Shown in pieces: positions 9,330-17,853 of a DNA stretch of 64,000 nucleotides (the stretch's first letter is position 1; every line of letters starts with the position of its first letter). Made by a program: the position numbers and the translations under genes. Under the pieces are notes generated by a model. The model was not told the origin of the DNA, ran no database searches, and saw only the letters and a list, made by a program, of their open reading frames with translations. Origin of the DNA: Halomonas sp. (GTDB lineage Bacteria; Pseudomonadota; Gammaproteobacteria; Pseudomonadales; Halomonadaceae); assembly GCF_011050415.1 (NCBI RefSeq), contig NZ_DRFS01000003.1, forward strand, positions 124,001 to 188,000, read 5' to 3'.

Positions 9330-9922
9330 CAGTATTCGATCCCCGCCTGGGCTTTGACGCCGCCGCGAAAGGCGTGGCGCTCGTCCTGGACAACGCTGAT
9401 GGTATCAGCGATCTCCTGCAGCGGCGTGGCCATGGTGCGTCCGGTAATAATCACGTTCTGGTGCGCCGGGCGGCGCTTCAGCGCTTCCACCACCGGCTCG
9501 GGGTCGAGATAGCCGTACTTGAACATATAGCTCATCTCGTCCAGCACGATCATATGATAGGCGGGGTTCTCCAGCAGCCCTTTGGCGACGGTCCAGGCGG
9601 CCTCGGCGGCTTCGATGTCCCGCTCGCGGTTCTGGGTTTCCCAGGTAAAACCGTGGCCCATGATGTGCCAGTCAAGCTTGGGATGATCGCGGAAGAACAG
9701 GTACTCGCCGGTTTCGCGACGCCCCTTAATAAACTGAATCACCGCGCACTGCTGGCCGTGCCCCAACGAGCGCGCCATGGTGCCGAAAGCGGAGCTGCTT
9801 TTGCCCTTGCCGTTGCCTTTCAGCAGAATCAGCACGCCGCGCTCTTCAGTGGCCCGGCTGATGCGCTCATCGACCACGTCTTTTTTGCGCTGCATACGGT
9901 TTAAATGGCTAGCGTCACTCAT
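9329..9922 (-). CDS. cobO: Corrinoid adenosyltransferase CobO/BtuR type
   Basis: The 197-residue product matches the CobA/CobO/BtuR family, which transfers adenosyl from ATP to cob(I)alamin or its precursors. The variant P-loop GNGKGKSS is at residues 36-43. The family segments VIQFIKG, HGFTWETQN and VLDEMSYMFKYGYL follow in order. Its ATG overlaps the chelatase ATPase stop (ATGA at 9919-9922). It acts after cobalt insertion, consistent with its place beside cobB and cobN. Confidence 0.95.
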   Translation of the reverse strand: MSDASHLNRMQRKKDVVDERISRATEERGVLILLKGNGKGKSSSAFGTMARSLGHGQQCAVIQFIKGRRETGEYLFFRDHPKLDWHIMGHGFTWETQNRERDIEAAEAAWTVAKGLLENPAYHMIVLDEMSYMFKYGYLDPEPVVEALKRRPAHQNVIITGRTMATPLQEIADTISVVQDERHAFRGGVKAQAGIEY

Positions 9923-11658
9923 GGGAGATACCCGGGTTGATGTACTAAAGAGGAGTCGCCAAACGAGGCAGGCCAGTAGCGAGCACCCAACTGCTCGGCG
10001 ATGCGTGCGCCCTGCCCGCGTTTGACTTTGGATTGTTCGGTATCAATCACCAGGCAGTCCTCCAGCGGGGCAAGGTCGTCAACGGTTTCTCGGGTGCGGC
10101 CATCGGTAATCAAATAGGTGCGCACCTTCAGGCCGGGTTCGCGGCGCTGCCACTGGCGGATCAGCCTTTTGGCTTCAATAATCGCTTCCCGCAGGGGGGT
10201 TCCGCCGCCGCCCTTGGCGTTATCGAGAGTGGCCCGAGCGTTTTTGGGCGCACGACGGCGGGAGAGTATCGACACCACCCCGCCATTACCAAACCCCAGC
10301 ACCGCCACCTGCTCCCGCGCGGCGTAGGCTTGGGTCACCAACGATTCAACCAGCCCTTTCGCCTGACCCAACAGGCGCTGGCCCAGGGTCGAGCCGGAGG
10401 TATCCAGCAGCACCAAGTGCGCTGTGGCCTGCCCCGCCCGTGCCTTACGCATTTTTAACTGCCGCCAGGGCCATTGGCCGCGATTGGCGATAATGGTCGC
10501 AAAGCCGTCCAATCGTGAAGTCGCCACCAGGGAGCGCCCCTGGCCCAATGCACCGCCTTTGCCCGCACTGGAAGCGGTATCGGCACGCTTACCCCGCTGA
10601 GCAACCCCATCGCTATCGGGCAGTTTCAGCGCTGGCTGGCTAATCGACGCTTGAGCCATGGGAGGCATGGCGCCCCACTGGCCCTGTTCACCGCGCTGAC
10701 TGGACGACCCGCCGCTGGGCGTATTGGCTGACGACGAACCGCCCTCGCCTTGCGAAGGCGTTTGCCTAGGCGGCGGTGACGGCGGGTGCTGCTCAGGCGG
10801 CTGGGTACGCCGATGCGCCAGCACCCAGGGCTCAACGGTGTCGATATCCTGCTGATCCACGCTCGCCATGCCACGCCAGGCGGCATGGGCCTGGGCGGCG
10901 CGGTGCCAGGTAACGTCGGCGCGCAGGCCTTCAACCCCGGCGGCTTCACAGCGGTTGGCAATGGTTCGATACACCCAGGGGTCGGTGGTGATCTCCTTGA
11001 GCAAACGCTGGGCTTTAGCAATACGCTCGGTCAGGGCGGCCTGGGCAGACTCAAAGTGTTGCAGCGTACCAGTAGGGTCGCGGTCAAAGGCCTCCCGCTG
11101 CTGCACGATGGCAATACGCTCGTCGATGCTTATGGCGCCTTCCTGCTCAAGGCAGAGACCGAAGCGGTCGAGCAGTTGAGGGCGCAGCTCGCCTTCATCC
11201 GGGTTCATGGTGCCGATCAGGCTAAAGCGCGCCGGGTGGGAGTGGCTAATGCCATCGCGCTCAACGATATTGGTGCCGCTGGCGGCCACGTCCAGCAACA
11301 AATCAACCAGGGTATCCGGCAGCAGATTGACCTCATCCACATAGAGCACCCCGCCGTCAGCTTTAGCCAGCAGCCCGGCATGAAAGGTGGCTTCGCCATC
11401 GGCCAGCACTTTCTGCAGATCCAGACTGCCGACCAGCCGATCTTCGCTGGCACCCAGCGGCAGAGTAACGAAAGGAGCACGCTGCCCTTCGCTATCGCCA
11501 GGCAGAATGGCAGCCAGCGCACGGGCTAAGGTGGATTTAGCGCTGCCTCTTGGCCCACTAATCAACACCCCGCCAATGCGCGGATTAATGGCGTTCAGTA
11601 GCAGCGCGGTTTTCAGCGCCTCCTGGCCAACCACCGCCGCAAAGGGAAACTCACTCAC
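9919..11658 (-). CDS. Fused ChlI/ChlD-type AAA+ and VWA chelatase subunit
   Basis: The product of about 579 residues joins two modules that are often separate proteins. An N-terminal AAA+ ATPase of the magnesium-chelatase I type has Walker A GPRGSAKST near residues 35-43 and Walker B GVLYVDEVNLL near 103-113. A proline/serine-rich linker at about 286-330 leads to a C-terminal von Willebrand A domain with the metal-site motif DTSGS near 419. It is the likely ATP-driven partner of CobN, replacing CobS/CobT. The frame opens with GTG at 11664, but GGGAG directly abuts that codon, so GTG 11658, six bases downstream of it, is preferred. It is the first gene of the leftward cob operon. No cobalamin riboswitch was found in front of it. 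Confidence 0.88.
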   Translation of the reverse strand: MSEFPFAAVVGQEALKTALLLNAINPRIGGVLISGPRGSAKSTLARALAAILPGDSEGQRAPFVTLPLGASEDRLVGSLDLQKVLADGEATFHAGLLAKADGGVLYVDEVNLLPDTLVDLLLDVAASGTNIVERDGISHSHPARFSLIGTMNPDEGELRPQLLDRFGLCLEQEGAISIDERIAIVQQREAFDRDPTGTLQHFESAQAALTERIAKAQRLLKEITTDPWVYRTIANRCEAAGVEGLRADVTWHRAAQAHAAWRGMASVDQQDIDTVEPWVLAHRRTQPPEQHPPSPPPRQTPSQGEGGSSSANTPSGGSSSQRGEQGQWGAMPPMAQASISQPALKLPDSDGVAQRGKRADTASSAGKGGALGQGRSLVATSRLDGFATIIANRGQWPWRQLKMRKARAGQATAHLVLLDTSGSTLGQRLLGQAKGLVESLVTQAYAAREQVAVLGFGNGGVVSILSRRRAPKNARATLDNAKGGGGTPLREAIIEAKRLIRQWQRREPGLKVRTYLITDGRTRETVDDLAPLEDCLVIDTEQSKVKRGQGARIAEQLGARYWPASFGDSSLVHQPGYLP

Positions 11659-11743
11659 CGGCACCTCCCGTGCTGGCCAAGCCCGCTAACCGATCACTAT
11701 AAGCCAACTGATCTGGGGAGCCTGGGACTTGAATATGATTCAT
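11651..11743 (-). CDS. Possible 30-residue upstream open frame of the chelatase gene
   Basis: An ATG at 11743 opens a 30-codon frame that begins MNHIQVPGSPDQ and ends at a TGA inside the start region of the chelatase ATPase, overlapping GTG 11658. The arrangement would allow translational coupling. No strong ribosome binding site precedes it and I recognise no family. It could be a leader peptide or chance. Confidence 0.2.
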   Translation of the reverse strand: MNHIQVPGSPDQLAYSDRLAGLASTGGAGE

Positions 11744-12007
11744 GGTAACTAGCTGAGTGATAATAAAACCATTCATAAAGAAGTGAGAATTTAAAAGGCG
11801 TTCAGTATAGAGGAAGGCATAGCGGCGAGGCCAATCTGTTGCAAGCGGTTAACTTTGCGAGGGTATATATCAGCTGACGCTAAGAATGCCGCTGGATTTT
11901 TACACGCCTTCGAAATACAATGTTATAACATTACTATTTTAGCGGGTTCTCATAAGATCCTTAGGCTTCTGTTGTTCGCTATCCACCTGCAACCTAGAAT
12001 GGCCGAC
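11744..12007. other. Intergenic divergent promoter region, no gene seen
   Basis: This AT-richer stretch separates the leftward cob operon from the rightward riboswitch. It should hold promoters for both directions. I found neither the B12 box nor the GCCACTG box in leftward orientation, and no RNA gene. Confidence 0.5.
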
Positions 12008-12168
12008 GTCGGTGTTCCCCCCGGAACTTAATAGAGAATCCGCCGCGGCTTGCCGCGAAACGGAACTGCCCCCGCAACTGTAGGCGGCGAGCGATGCTCT
12101 TTGATGCCACTGGACACAGCGTCTGGGAAGGCGAGCTAGCCATGACCCGTCAGTCAGGAGAACTGCCG
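12008..12168 (+). promoter_or_regulatory. Cobalamin riboswitch in front of the first corrinoid-type importer
   Basis: The rightward RNA contains the conserved cobalamin riboswitch parts in order: CCCCCGCAACTG at about 12069, GATGCCACTGG around 12104 followed by CTGGGAAGGC, and the B12 box AGTCAGGAGAACTGCC at 12152-12167. The box differs from the usual form at one position (AACTG for ACCTG). The switch ends about 80 bases before the start of the binding-protein gene. Cobalamin binding is expected to lower expression of the downstream importer. Confidence 0.93.
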
Positions 12169-12247
12169 CATATTACTTACCTCGAGCGAAGTGGCTCGGT
12201 CGGTATTTTCTGGCCGAATGCTAAGCTCATCATGCACGGGAGTGTAC

Positions 12248-13264
12248 ATGATGTTGAGATTGACCATGGCTATCGCCGCGAGCGCTGTTGGCCTTGCCCA
12301 GGCGGCTTACGCCTCCACCGACTACCCGCTTACGCTAACCAATTGTGATGTAGAGATCAGCGTGACCTCGCCCCCGGAACGGACAGTGACGGTAGGCCAG
12401 TCAGCCACAGAGATCCTCTATTCGCTGGGACTCGCTGACAGAGTGAATGGCACCTCGGTTTGGTTTAATCCGGTTTTGCCCGCGTTTACTGAGGCCAATG
12501 CAGAGATCGAGCGGATCGCCAACGATGACCCAAGTTTTGAGGCCGTGGTCAATAAGCGGCCGGAGCTGGTGGCGGTGCAATATGAGTGGCACGTAGGCCC
12601 CAACGGCAGCGTGGCCACCCGCGAACAGTTCCACGAGCTGGGTATTAATACCTATATTATGCCCGCCGACTGCGACACCAAGGATAACTCCACCGGCGGT
12701 GATGGAACCCGCACCGCCGCTTTCTCAACGGATTCAATCTATAAAGGCATTACCGAGCTAGCCCAAATTTATGATGTGCAAGACGCCGGAGAGACCCTGG
12801 TGGCAGAACTTATCGACCGCGAAGCGCGCGCGATTGAGCTGGCGAGCAGCCTTGATTTGCCACAGGATTTGTCCGCGGCCTTCTGGTTCTCATCGACGGA
12901 CCTGGGGGTTAGCCCCTTTGTTGCCGGTCAGCTCGGCGCGCCGGGCTATATGATGGACAAGCTCGGTATTCGCAATGTGATTGAGTCGGATGAGGAGTGG
13001 CCCACGGTGGGCTGGGAGAGCATCGCCAAGGCTGACCCTGATGTGCTCGTGATCGCCAGCATGGATCGCCGCCGCTTTCCCGCCGACGATATTGAAGCCA
13101 AGCGTGAGTTCCTGCGCAGTGACCCGGTCACTAGCGAAATGAGCGCGGTCAAAAACAACCGCATCGTCGAGATGGATGCCCATGCCATGAGCGCGACCAT
13201 GCGCACTATTTATGGCCTTGAAACACTGGCCGAGGCGCTCTCAACGATGGCATTTGACCAATGA
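12248..13264 (+). CDS. Periplasmic binding protein of a riboswitch-controlled corrinoid-type ABC importer
   Basis: The 338-residue product starts with a short signal peptide (MMLRLTMAIAASAVGLAQA) and continues as a TroA/BtuF-type metal-chelate binding protein. The segment PERTVTVGQSATEILYSLG is typical of this fold. The start at 12248 (or 12251) has GGGAG just upstream; the longer frame from 12191 lacks a good site. The cobalamin riboswitch in front suggests the ligand is cobalamin, a corrinoid or a cobalt chelate. The sequence is distinct from the BtuF at 17853-18776, so the two may differ in ligand. Siderophore-like ligands cannot be excluded from sequence alone. Confidence 0.85.
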   Translation: MMLRLTMAIAASAVGLAQAAYASTDYPLTLTNCDVEISVTSPPERTVTVGQSATEILYSLGLADRVNGTSVWFNPVLPAFTEANAEIERIANDDPSFEAVVNKRPELVAVQYEWHVGPNGSVATREQFHELGINTYIMPADCDTKDNSTGGDGTRTAAFSTDSIYKGITELAQIYDVQDAGETLVAELIDREARAIELASSLDLPQDLSAAFWFSSTDLGVSPFVAGQLGAPGYMMDKLGIRNVIESDEEWPTVGWESIAKADPDVLVIASMDRRRFPADDIEAKREFLRSDPVTSEMSAVKNNRIVEMDAHAMSATMRTIYGLETLAEALSTMAFDQ

Positions 13265-14325
13265 GCATCGCATTAACTCGGCTATCCACGACGGGGTTCG
13301 GGCTGCGATGGCTATGGATCACGCCGCTGGTGTTAGTGGCAGCGTTGCTTGCGGGTACCGCCATCGGTGAGACGCCAATTCCGGTTAATACCATTCTCAA
13401 AGTGCTCGCCAATCAGCTACTGGGGGCGGATTACGCGGTAGACCGGATCGATGCAGGGATTATCTGGAACTACCGGCTTAGCCGTGCCGTTGTCGCTGCC
13501 TGCTGCGGTACCAGTCTGGCCCTGGCCGGGGTAGTGCTTCAGGCGTTGCTGCGTAACCCCTTAGCTGACCCCTACTTAATGGGTATTTCCGCTGGGGCGT
13601 CTACCGGCGCGGTCGCCGTGGCAGTGGCTGGATTAGGCGCAGGGGCGCTTTCGCTCTCCCTGGGTGCGTTTGTAGGCGCCCTCCTCGCCTTTGGTATCGT
13701 TGTCATGCTCGCTCATGCGGCCAATAGCGGTGTTGGTGGTGGCCGCGGTGCTCAGGCAGCGGGCGCGATTATTCTGGCAGGCATTGCCGGTTCGCAGCTG
13801 TTCAATGCGCTCACCGCGTTTATCATTACCAAATCGGCCAGCGCCGAGCAGGCCCGGGGTATTATGTTTTGGCTGATGGGCAATCTCTCCGGGGTGCGCT
13901 GGGCCGATGTGACTCTGGCAGTGCCTGCCGCGATTTTCGGGCTGCTGGTTTGCCTATGGCACCGTCGCTCTTTGGATGCGTTTACCTTCGGTGCCGACAG
14001 CGCCGCTTCACTGGGTATTGCCGTGCGCCCGGTGCGCGGGATGCTGATTATCGCCATGGCGCTGGTGACGGCGGTGATGGTGTCTATTGTGGGGGCGATT
14101 GGCTTTGTTGGGCTGGTGATTCCCCACGCCATGCGTTTTATTGTGGGTAGCCAACACACCCGTTTGGTACCCGCCACGGCGCTTGCGGGCGCAGTATTTT
14201 TGATTGGCTCGGATATTCTTTCACGCACTCTGATCCCCGGCCAAGTGTTACCGATCGGAGTGATTACCTCGCTGATCGGCGCCCCCGCTTTTGCGCTTAT
14301 TCTTATTCGTGGCAAGAGGTCTTAA
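13261..14325 (+). CDS. BtuC/FecCD-family inner-membrane permease (first importer)
   Basis: The 354-residue product is a polytopic membrane protein of the BtuC/FecCD family. It carries the family segments LRNPLADPYLMGISAGAS near residue 95 and VGLVIPHAMRF near residue 285. It would form the translocation pore for the substrate delivered by the preceding binding protein. Its ATG overlaps that gene's TGA (ATGA), and its stop overlaps the ATPase start (TAATG), so the three genes form one tightly coupled operon under the cobalamin riboswitch. Confidence 0.93.
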   Translation: MSIALTRLSTTGFGLRWLWITPLVLVAALLAGTAIGETPIPVNTILKVLANQLLGADYAVDRIDAGIIWNYRLSRAVVAACCGTSLALAGVVLQALLRNPLADPYLMGISAGASTGAVAVAVAGLGAGALSLSLGAFVGALLAFGIVVMLAHAANSGVGGGRGAQAAGAIILAGIAGSQLFNALTAFIITKSASAEQARGIMFWLMGNLSGVRWADVTLAVPAAIFGLLVCLWHRRSLDAFTFGADSAASLGIAVRPVRGMLIIAMALVTAVMVSIVGAIGFVGLVIPHAMRFIVGSQHTRLVPATALAGAVFLIGSDILSRTLIPGQVLPIGVITSLIGAPAFALILIRGKRS

Positions 14326-15089
14326 TGCGTTTATCGGCTGAACAGCTCACGTGGGCGGTGCATGGCACGCCACTGCTTGTTGACGTCACTCTCACCGTCG
14401 AGCCAGGCCAGACCTTTGGCTTGGTGGGGCCCAACGGCTCGGGCAAGACTTCCCTGCTGCGCCTGTTGGCGGGTTTGAACAAGCCCAAGTCAGGACAGGT
14501 GCTGATGGGTAGCCAGCCTATGCACTCTCTTAAACAACGCACTATCGCCCAGTCCATTGCCCTGGTTGAGCAACAGGCGGACACCACCGACCGAATTACC
14601 GTGGCCCAGGTAGTGTCATTGGGACGAACGCCCTTCCTGACCGCCCTGCGCCCCTGGTCTAGCAAAGATGACGCCATTGTCGATAAAGCACTGTTCGATG
14701 TGGATATGGCGCACATGGCGGAGCGGCTGTGGCACACTCTTTCAGGCGGCGAGCGCCAGCGGGTGCATATTGCCCGGGCACTAGCCCAGCAGCCTAGCAT
14801 TCTGCTACTGGATGAACCCACCAACCATTTGGATATTCGTCATCAGCTGTCGATTCTTGAACTGGTCAGGCAACTGCCGATTACGGTGATTATTTCACTC
14901 CATGATCTTAACCAAGCCATGGAGTGTGACCGCATTGGTGTGATGGATCGCGGCCGCCTGATCGATAGTGGCCACCCACATGACGTGCTCACCCCCAACA
15001 GGTTACAGCAGACCTTTGGAGTGTATACCCATGTGATTGATGACCCGGTGGATGGCAAGCAGGTTATGCGTTTTCGTAGTGCGGTTTAG
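14325..15089 (+). CDS. ABC importer ATPase, BtuD/FecE type (first importer)
   Basis: The 254-residue product is an ABC ATPase with Walker A GPNGSGKTS at residues 35-43, signature LSGGERQRV near 140, and Walker B LLLDEPTNHLD near 160. It energises the permease encoded immediately upstream. It is the last gene of the operon; no clear terminator follows in the 128 bases before the epimerase gene. Confidence 0.93.
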   Translation: MRLSAEQLTWAVHGTPLLVDVTLTVEPGQTFGLVGPNGSGKTSLLRLLAGLNKPKSGQVLMGSQPMHSLKQRTIAQSIALVEQQADTTDRITVAQVVSLGRTPFLTALRPWSSKDDAIVDKALFDVDMAHMAERLWHTLSGGERQRVHIARALAQQPSILLLDEPTNHLDIRHQLSILELVRQLPITVIISLHDLNQAMECDRIGVMDRGRLIDSGHPHDVLTPNRLQQTFGVYTHVIDDPVDGKQVMRFRSAV

Positions 15090-15217
15090 CTAACGTCTGT
15101 TTGGCTTAAGTCTGTTTAGCGAAAGCTTCGTTTAGAGCATATCTGAGCGGTGCTTCGGTGGGCCGACCTCATCTTTGCTATGGTGTAATAGCTCTTTCTA
15201 TCAATGAGGGGATCTAT

Positions 15218-16108
15218 ATGCGCCTTCTGTTCACCGGCGGTAGCGGCAAAGCTGGTCGCCATGCGACGGCTTATCTTCGCGACCAAGGTCACCGCGTCAC
15301 CAACCTGGATTGGGTAACATCCGATGTGCCCGGCATTACCACCCTGAAGACCGATCTGACCGATGCGGGCCAAGTGTTCAATGCCTGCCAAGCTTACGCC
15401 GGATTCGACGAGCTGGAGCCAGGCACTGGCGTGCCGCGTTACGATGCAATTGTCCACTTCGCTGCAATACCAGCCATTCTGCATAGGCCGGACAACGAAA
15501 CTTACCGAATCAACACCTTAAGCACTTACAATATCCTGGATGCGGCCACCAAGTTGGGCATTCCCAAGGTTATCTTCGCTTCCAGTGAGACGACTTACGG
15601 GATTTGCTTTGCTGATGGCGAGAAGAAGCCCGACTACTTGCCTGTCGATGAAGAGCACCCCACCGTGCCTCAAGATAGCTACGCCATGAGCAAGGTGGTC
15701 AACGAAGTCACCGCCCGCTCCTTTCAAGCCCGTTCCGGCATTGATATCTACGGCCTGCGCATTAACAACGTTATCGAGCCCCACGAGTACCGCCAGAACT
15801 TCCCAGCTTACATGGACGACCCTGCCCTGCGCCGCCGCAATATCTTCGCCTACATCGACGCCCGCGACCTGGGCCAGATGGTCGATTGCTGCCTGAAAAC
15901 AGATGGCCTGGGCTATCAAGTGTTCAACGTTGCCAATGACGATCTATCGGTTGGCCTGACCAACGCCCAAGTGATTGAACGCTTTTACTCCGGCGTGCCG
16001 ATCAAGCGTGAAATGGCTGAATTCGAAACCTTCTACTGCATCGAAAAGGCCCGTCGTTTAGTCGGCTTTGCCCCGCGCCACTCCTGGCGGGAAGAGCTGG
16101 AGCAGTAG
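15218..16108 (+). CDS. NAD-dependent epimerase/dehydratase, function unknown
   Basis: The 296-residue product is an extended short-chain dehydrogenase. The Rossmann motif GGSGKAG is at residues 7-13 and the catalytic pair in SYAMSK is Tyr155/Lys159. It resembles sugar-nucleotide epimerases, but I cannot name a substrate. The start at 15218 has GAGGGGA five bases upstream; the longer frame from 15158 lacks this. It lies between two corrinoid importers but has its own upstream region and no riboswitch, so a link to cobalamin is not shown. Confidence 0.88.
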   Translation: MRLLFTGGSGKAGRHATAYLRDQGHRVTNLDWVTSDVPGITTLKTDLTDAGQVFNACQAYAGFDELEPGTGVPRYDAIVHFAAIPAILHRPDNETYRINTLSTYNILDAATKLGIPKVIFASSETTYGICFADGEKKPDYLPVDEEHPTVPQDSYAMSKVVNEVTARSFQARSGIDIYGLRINNVIEPHEYRQNFPAYMDDPALRRRNIFAYIDARDLGQMVDCCLKTDGLGYQVFNVANDDLSVGLTNAQVIERFYSGVPIKREMAEFETFYCIEKARRLVGFAPRHSWREELEQ

Positions 16109-16111
16109 GTA

Positions 16112-16882
16112 TTACTCCTTTCTCGGCACAAACACCGGTGCGCCATCCACCTCTACCACCGCTAGCTTTTGGCGGTAGAGATCTTCCAGCGCACTGGGCA
16201 CCATCATGCTATCCCGCGGTCCCCAGCACGCCTCTCCATTGGGATAAAGCAACAGCACATGGTCGCACCAGCGGGCAGCAAGGTTTAGGTCGTGCAAACA
16301 CATGATGACCGCCTGCCCCTCAGCAGCCTGCTCTGCCATTAACGCCATCACAGCGCTCTGGTGGTGAAGATCAAGATGGTTGGTGGGTTCGTCGGCTAGC
16401 CAAACATTGGGCGCTTGAGTCAGTACCGTGGCAATTGCCACCCTCTGACGCTCACCGCCGGAAAGTGTACTTACCAAACGGTTGCTCAGATGCGCCACAT
16501 CTAATCGCTCAAGCGCGGCTTCGGCACGGGCGTAGTCGTCAGCGCCTTCCATTTGCCAGGCTGATAAATAGGGATGACGGCCAATCAGCGCGGTTTCTAG
16601 CACGGTCGCGGGAAACCCATCCTGACGGTCTTGAAACACCAACCCTAACCGCTGGGCAACCTGCCGCCGGCGCAACTGACCAAGCGCCGAGTCATTGAGT
16701 TGAACACTGCCTGATCGGGGAGCATTGAGTCCGGCTAGCGTGTGCAGTAGCGTTGTTTTACCCGCGCCGTTGGGGCCAAGCACACCCCACACCTGCCCGG
16801 GTTCAATGGTTAGATTAAGCGGCGTGCCGCCTGTGCGGTTGGGCACATCGATGATGAGATCATGGGTAGCCAGTACGCTCAT
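16112..16882 (-). CDS. btuD: Cobalamin ABC importer ATPase BtuD
   Basis: The 256-residue product is an ABC ATPase with Walker A GPNGAGKTT at residues 36-44, signature LSGGERQRVA near 140, and a Walker B segment containing ADEPTNHLD. ATG 16882 overlaps the permease stop (ATGA), which fixes the start; the open frame extends further upstream only as the permease shadow. It is the last gene of the leftward btuB-btuF-btuC-btuD operon and ends three bases from the convergent epimerase gene. Confidence 0.92.
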   Translation of the reverse strand: MSVLATHDLIIDVPNRTGGTPLNLTIEPGQVWGVLGPNGAGKTTLLHTLAGLNAPRSGSVQLNDSALGQLRRRQVAQRLGLVFQDRQDGFPATVLETALIGRHPYLSAWQMEGADDYARAEAALERLDVAHLSNRLVSTLSGGERQRVAIATVLTQAPNVWLADEPTNHLDLHHQSAVMALMAEQAAEGQAVIMCLHDLNLAARWCDHVLLLYPNGEACWGPRDSMMVPSALEDLYRQKLAVVEVDGAPVFVPRKE

Positions 16883-17853
16883 CAGCGGCTCCGGTGGAGC
16901 AAAAACAGGAAGGTAGGTACGCCCAACAGCGCAGTGATCACCCCTACCGGCAGTTGTTCGGGGGCAATCATGGTGCGTGCTAACGTATCGGCCAGCACCA
17001 GCAGCGTGCCGCCCGCCAACGCGCAAGCAGGCAGAATCAGCCGCTGATCGTTACCTAACAACAACCGCAACATATGCGGCACCACTAAGCCAACGAACCC
17101 AATGCTGCCTGCAGTAGTGACTGCCGCAGCGGTGAGTAGACTAGCGGTTATATAGATGCACCACTCTAATGGGCGAACCGCAACGCCCAGCGCGGCGGCC
17201 TGCTGAGGCCCGCGGGCTAGTACGTTTAAACTCCGCCCCAGGGGCACCAGCACGACACATATGGCCAATAACAAAAGCAGCGGTGGCCAAGGCGTGCGTG
17301 CATAAGAGAGGTCGCCCATCAGCCAGTAGAGCATCCCCGGCAAACGCTCGGCGGGGCTTAACGCTAACATCAGGGTAATCACTGCGCCCCATCCCGCCGC
17401 GACCACTACGCCTGTCAGCAGCAGCCGCGAAGGCGTCCAACCACCGCGACCATGGGCAAGCCCAAATACCAAGAACGTGGAAAACAGCGCGCCACCAAAT
17501 GCTGAGCTGGAAATAGCGAGACCGCCGAGCCCACCAAGCATGGCGGCTAGCGCACCAATCGAGGCTCCGCCAGAAAGACCCAACACGTAGGGGTCTGCCA
17601 GCGGATTACGCAGTAACACCTGCATCAATGCCCCAGCGACAGCTAACAAGCCGCCCACGGCAAACGCCGATAGCGCTCTGGGCAGGCGCAGCTCGATCAC
17701 CATCGTACGCGCCAACACATCGCCGTCGCCTTGTACGACGGCCCATATATCGGAGGGCGTTATCTGCGCGCTGCCTGTGCCCAGCGCTAACACTAGCGCG
17801 CCCAGTGCCCCCAGCAACAAAAGACCGAGCGGGACCCCCAGGCGCGATAACAT
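16882..17853 (-). CDS. btuC: Cobalamin ABC importer permease BtuC
   Basis: The 323-residue product is a multi-spanning BtuC/FecCD permease with the family segments LRNPLADPYVLGLSGGAS and FVGLVVPHMLRL. It pairs with the downstream ATPase and the upstream BtuF. The start overlaps the btuF stop as TAATG. Together with the upstream btuB and riboswitch this supports vitamin B12 as the cargo. Confidence 0.92.
   Translation of the reverse strand: MLSRLGVPLGLLLLGALGALVLALGTGSAQITPSDIWAVVQGDGDVLARTMVIELRLPRALSAFAVGGLLAVAGALMQVLLRNPLADPYVLGLSGGASIGALAAMLGGLGGLAISSSAFGGALFSTFLVFGLAHGRGGWTPSRLLLTGVVVAAGWGAVITLMLALSPAERLPGMLYWLMGDLSYARTPWPPLLLLLAICVVLVPLGRSLNVLARGPQQAAALGVAVRPLEWCIYITASLLTAAAVTTAGSIGFVGLVVPHMLRLLLGNDQRLILPACALAGGTLLVLADTLARTMIAPEQLPVGVITALLGVPTFLFLLHRSR

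Noticed and set aside
10786..11529. 247-residue rightward open frame
   Set aside because: It is antisense to the fused chelatase subunit, whose Walker and VWA motifs are clear.
12094..12348. 84-residue rightward open frame
   Set aside because: It lies across the cobalamin riboswitch and the start of the binding-protein gene in another frame, with no family resemblance.
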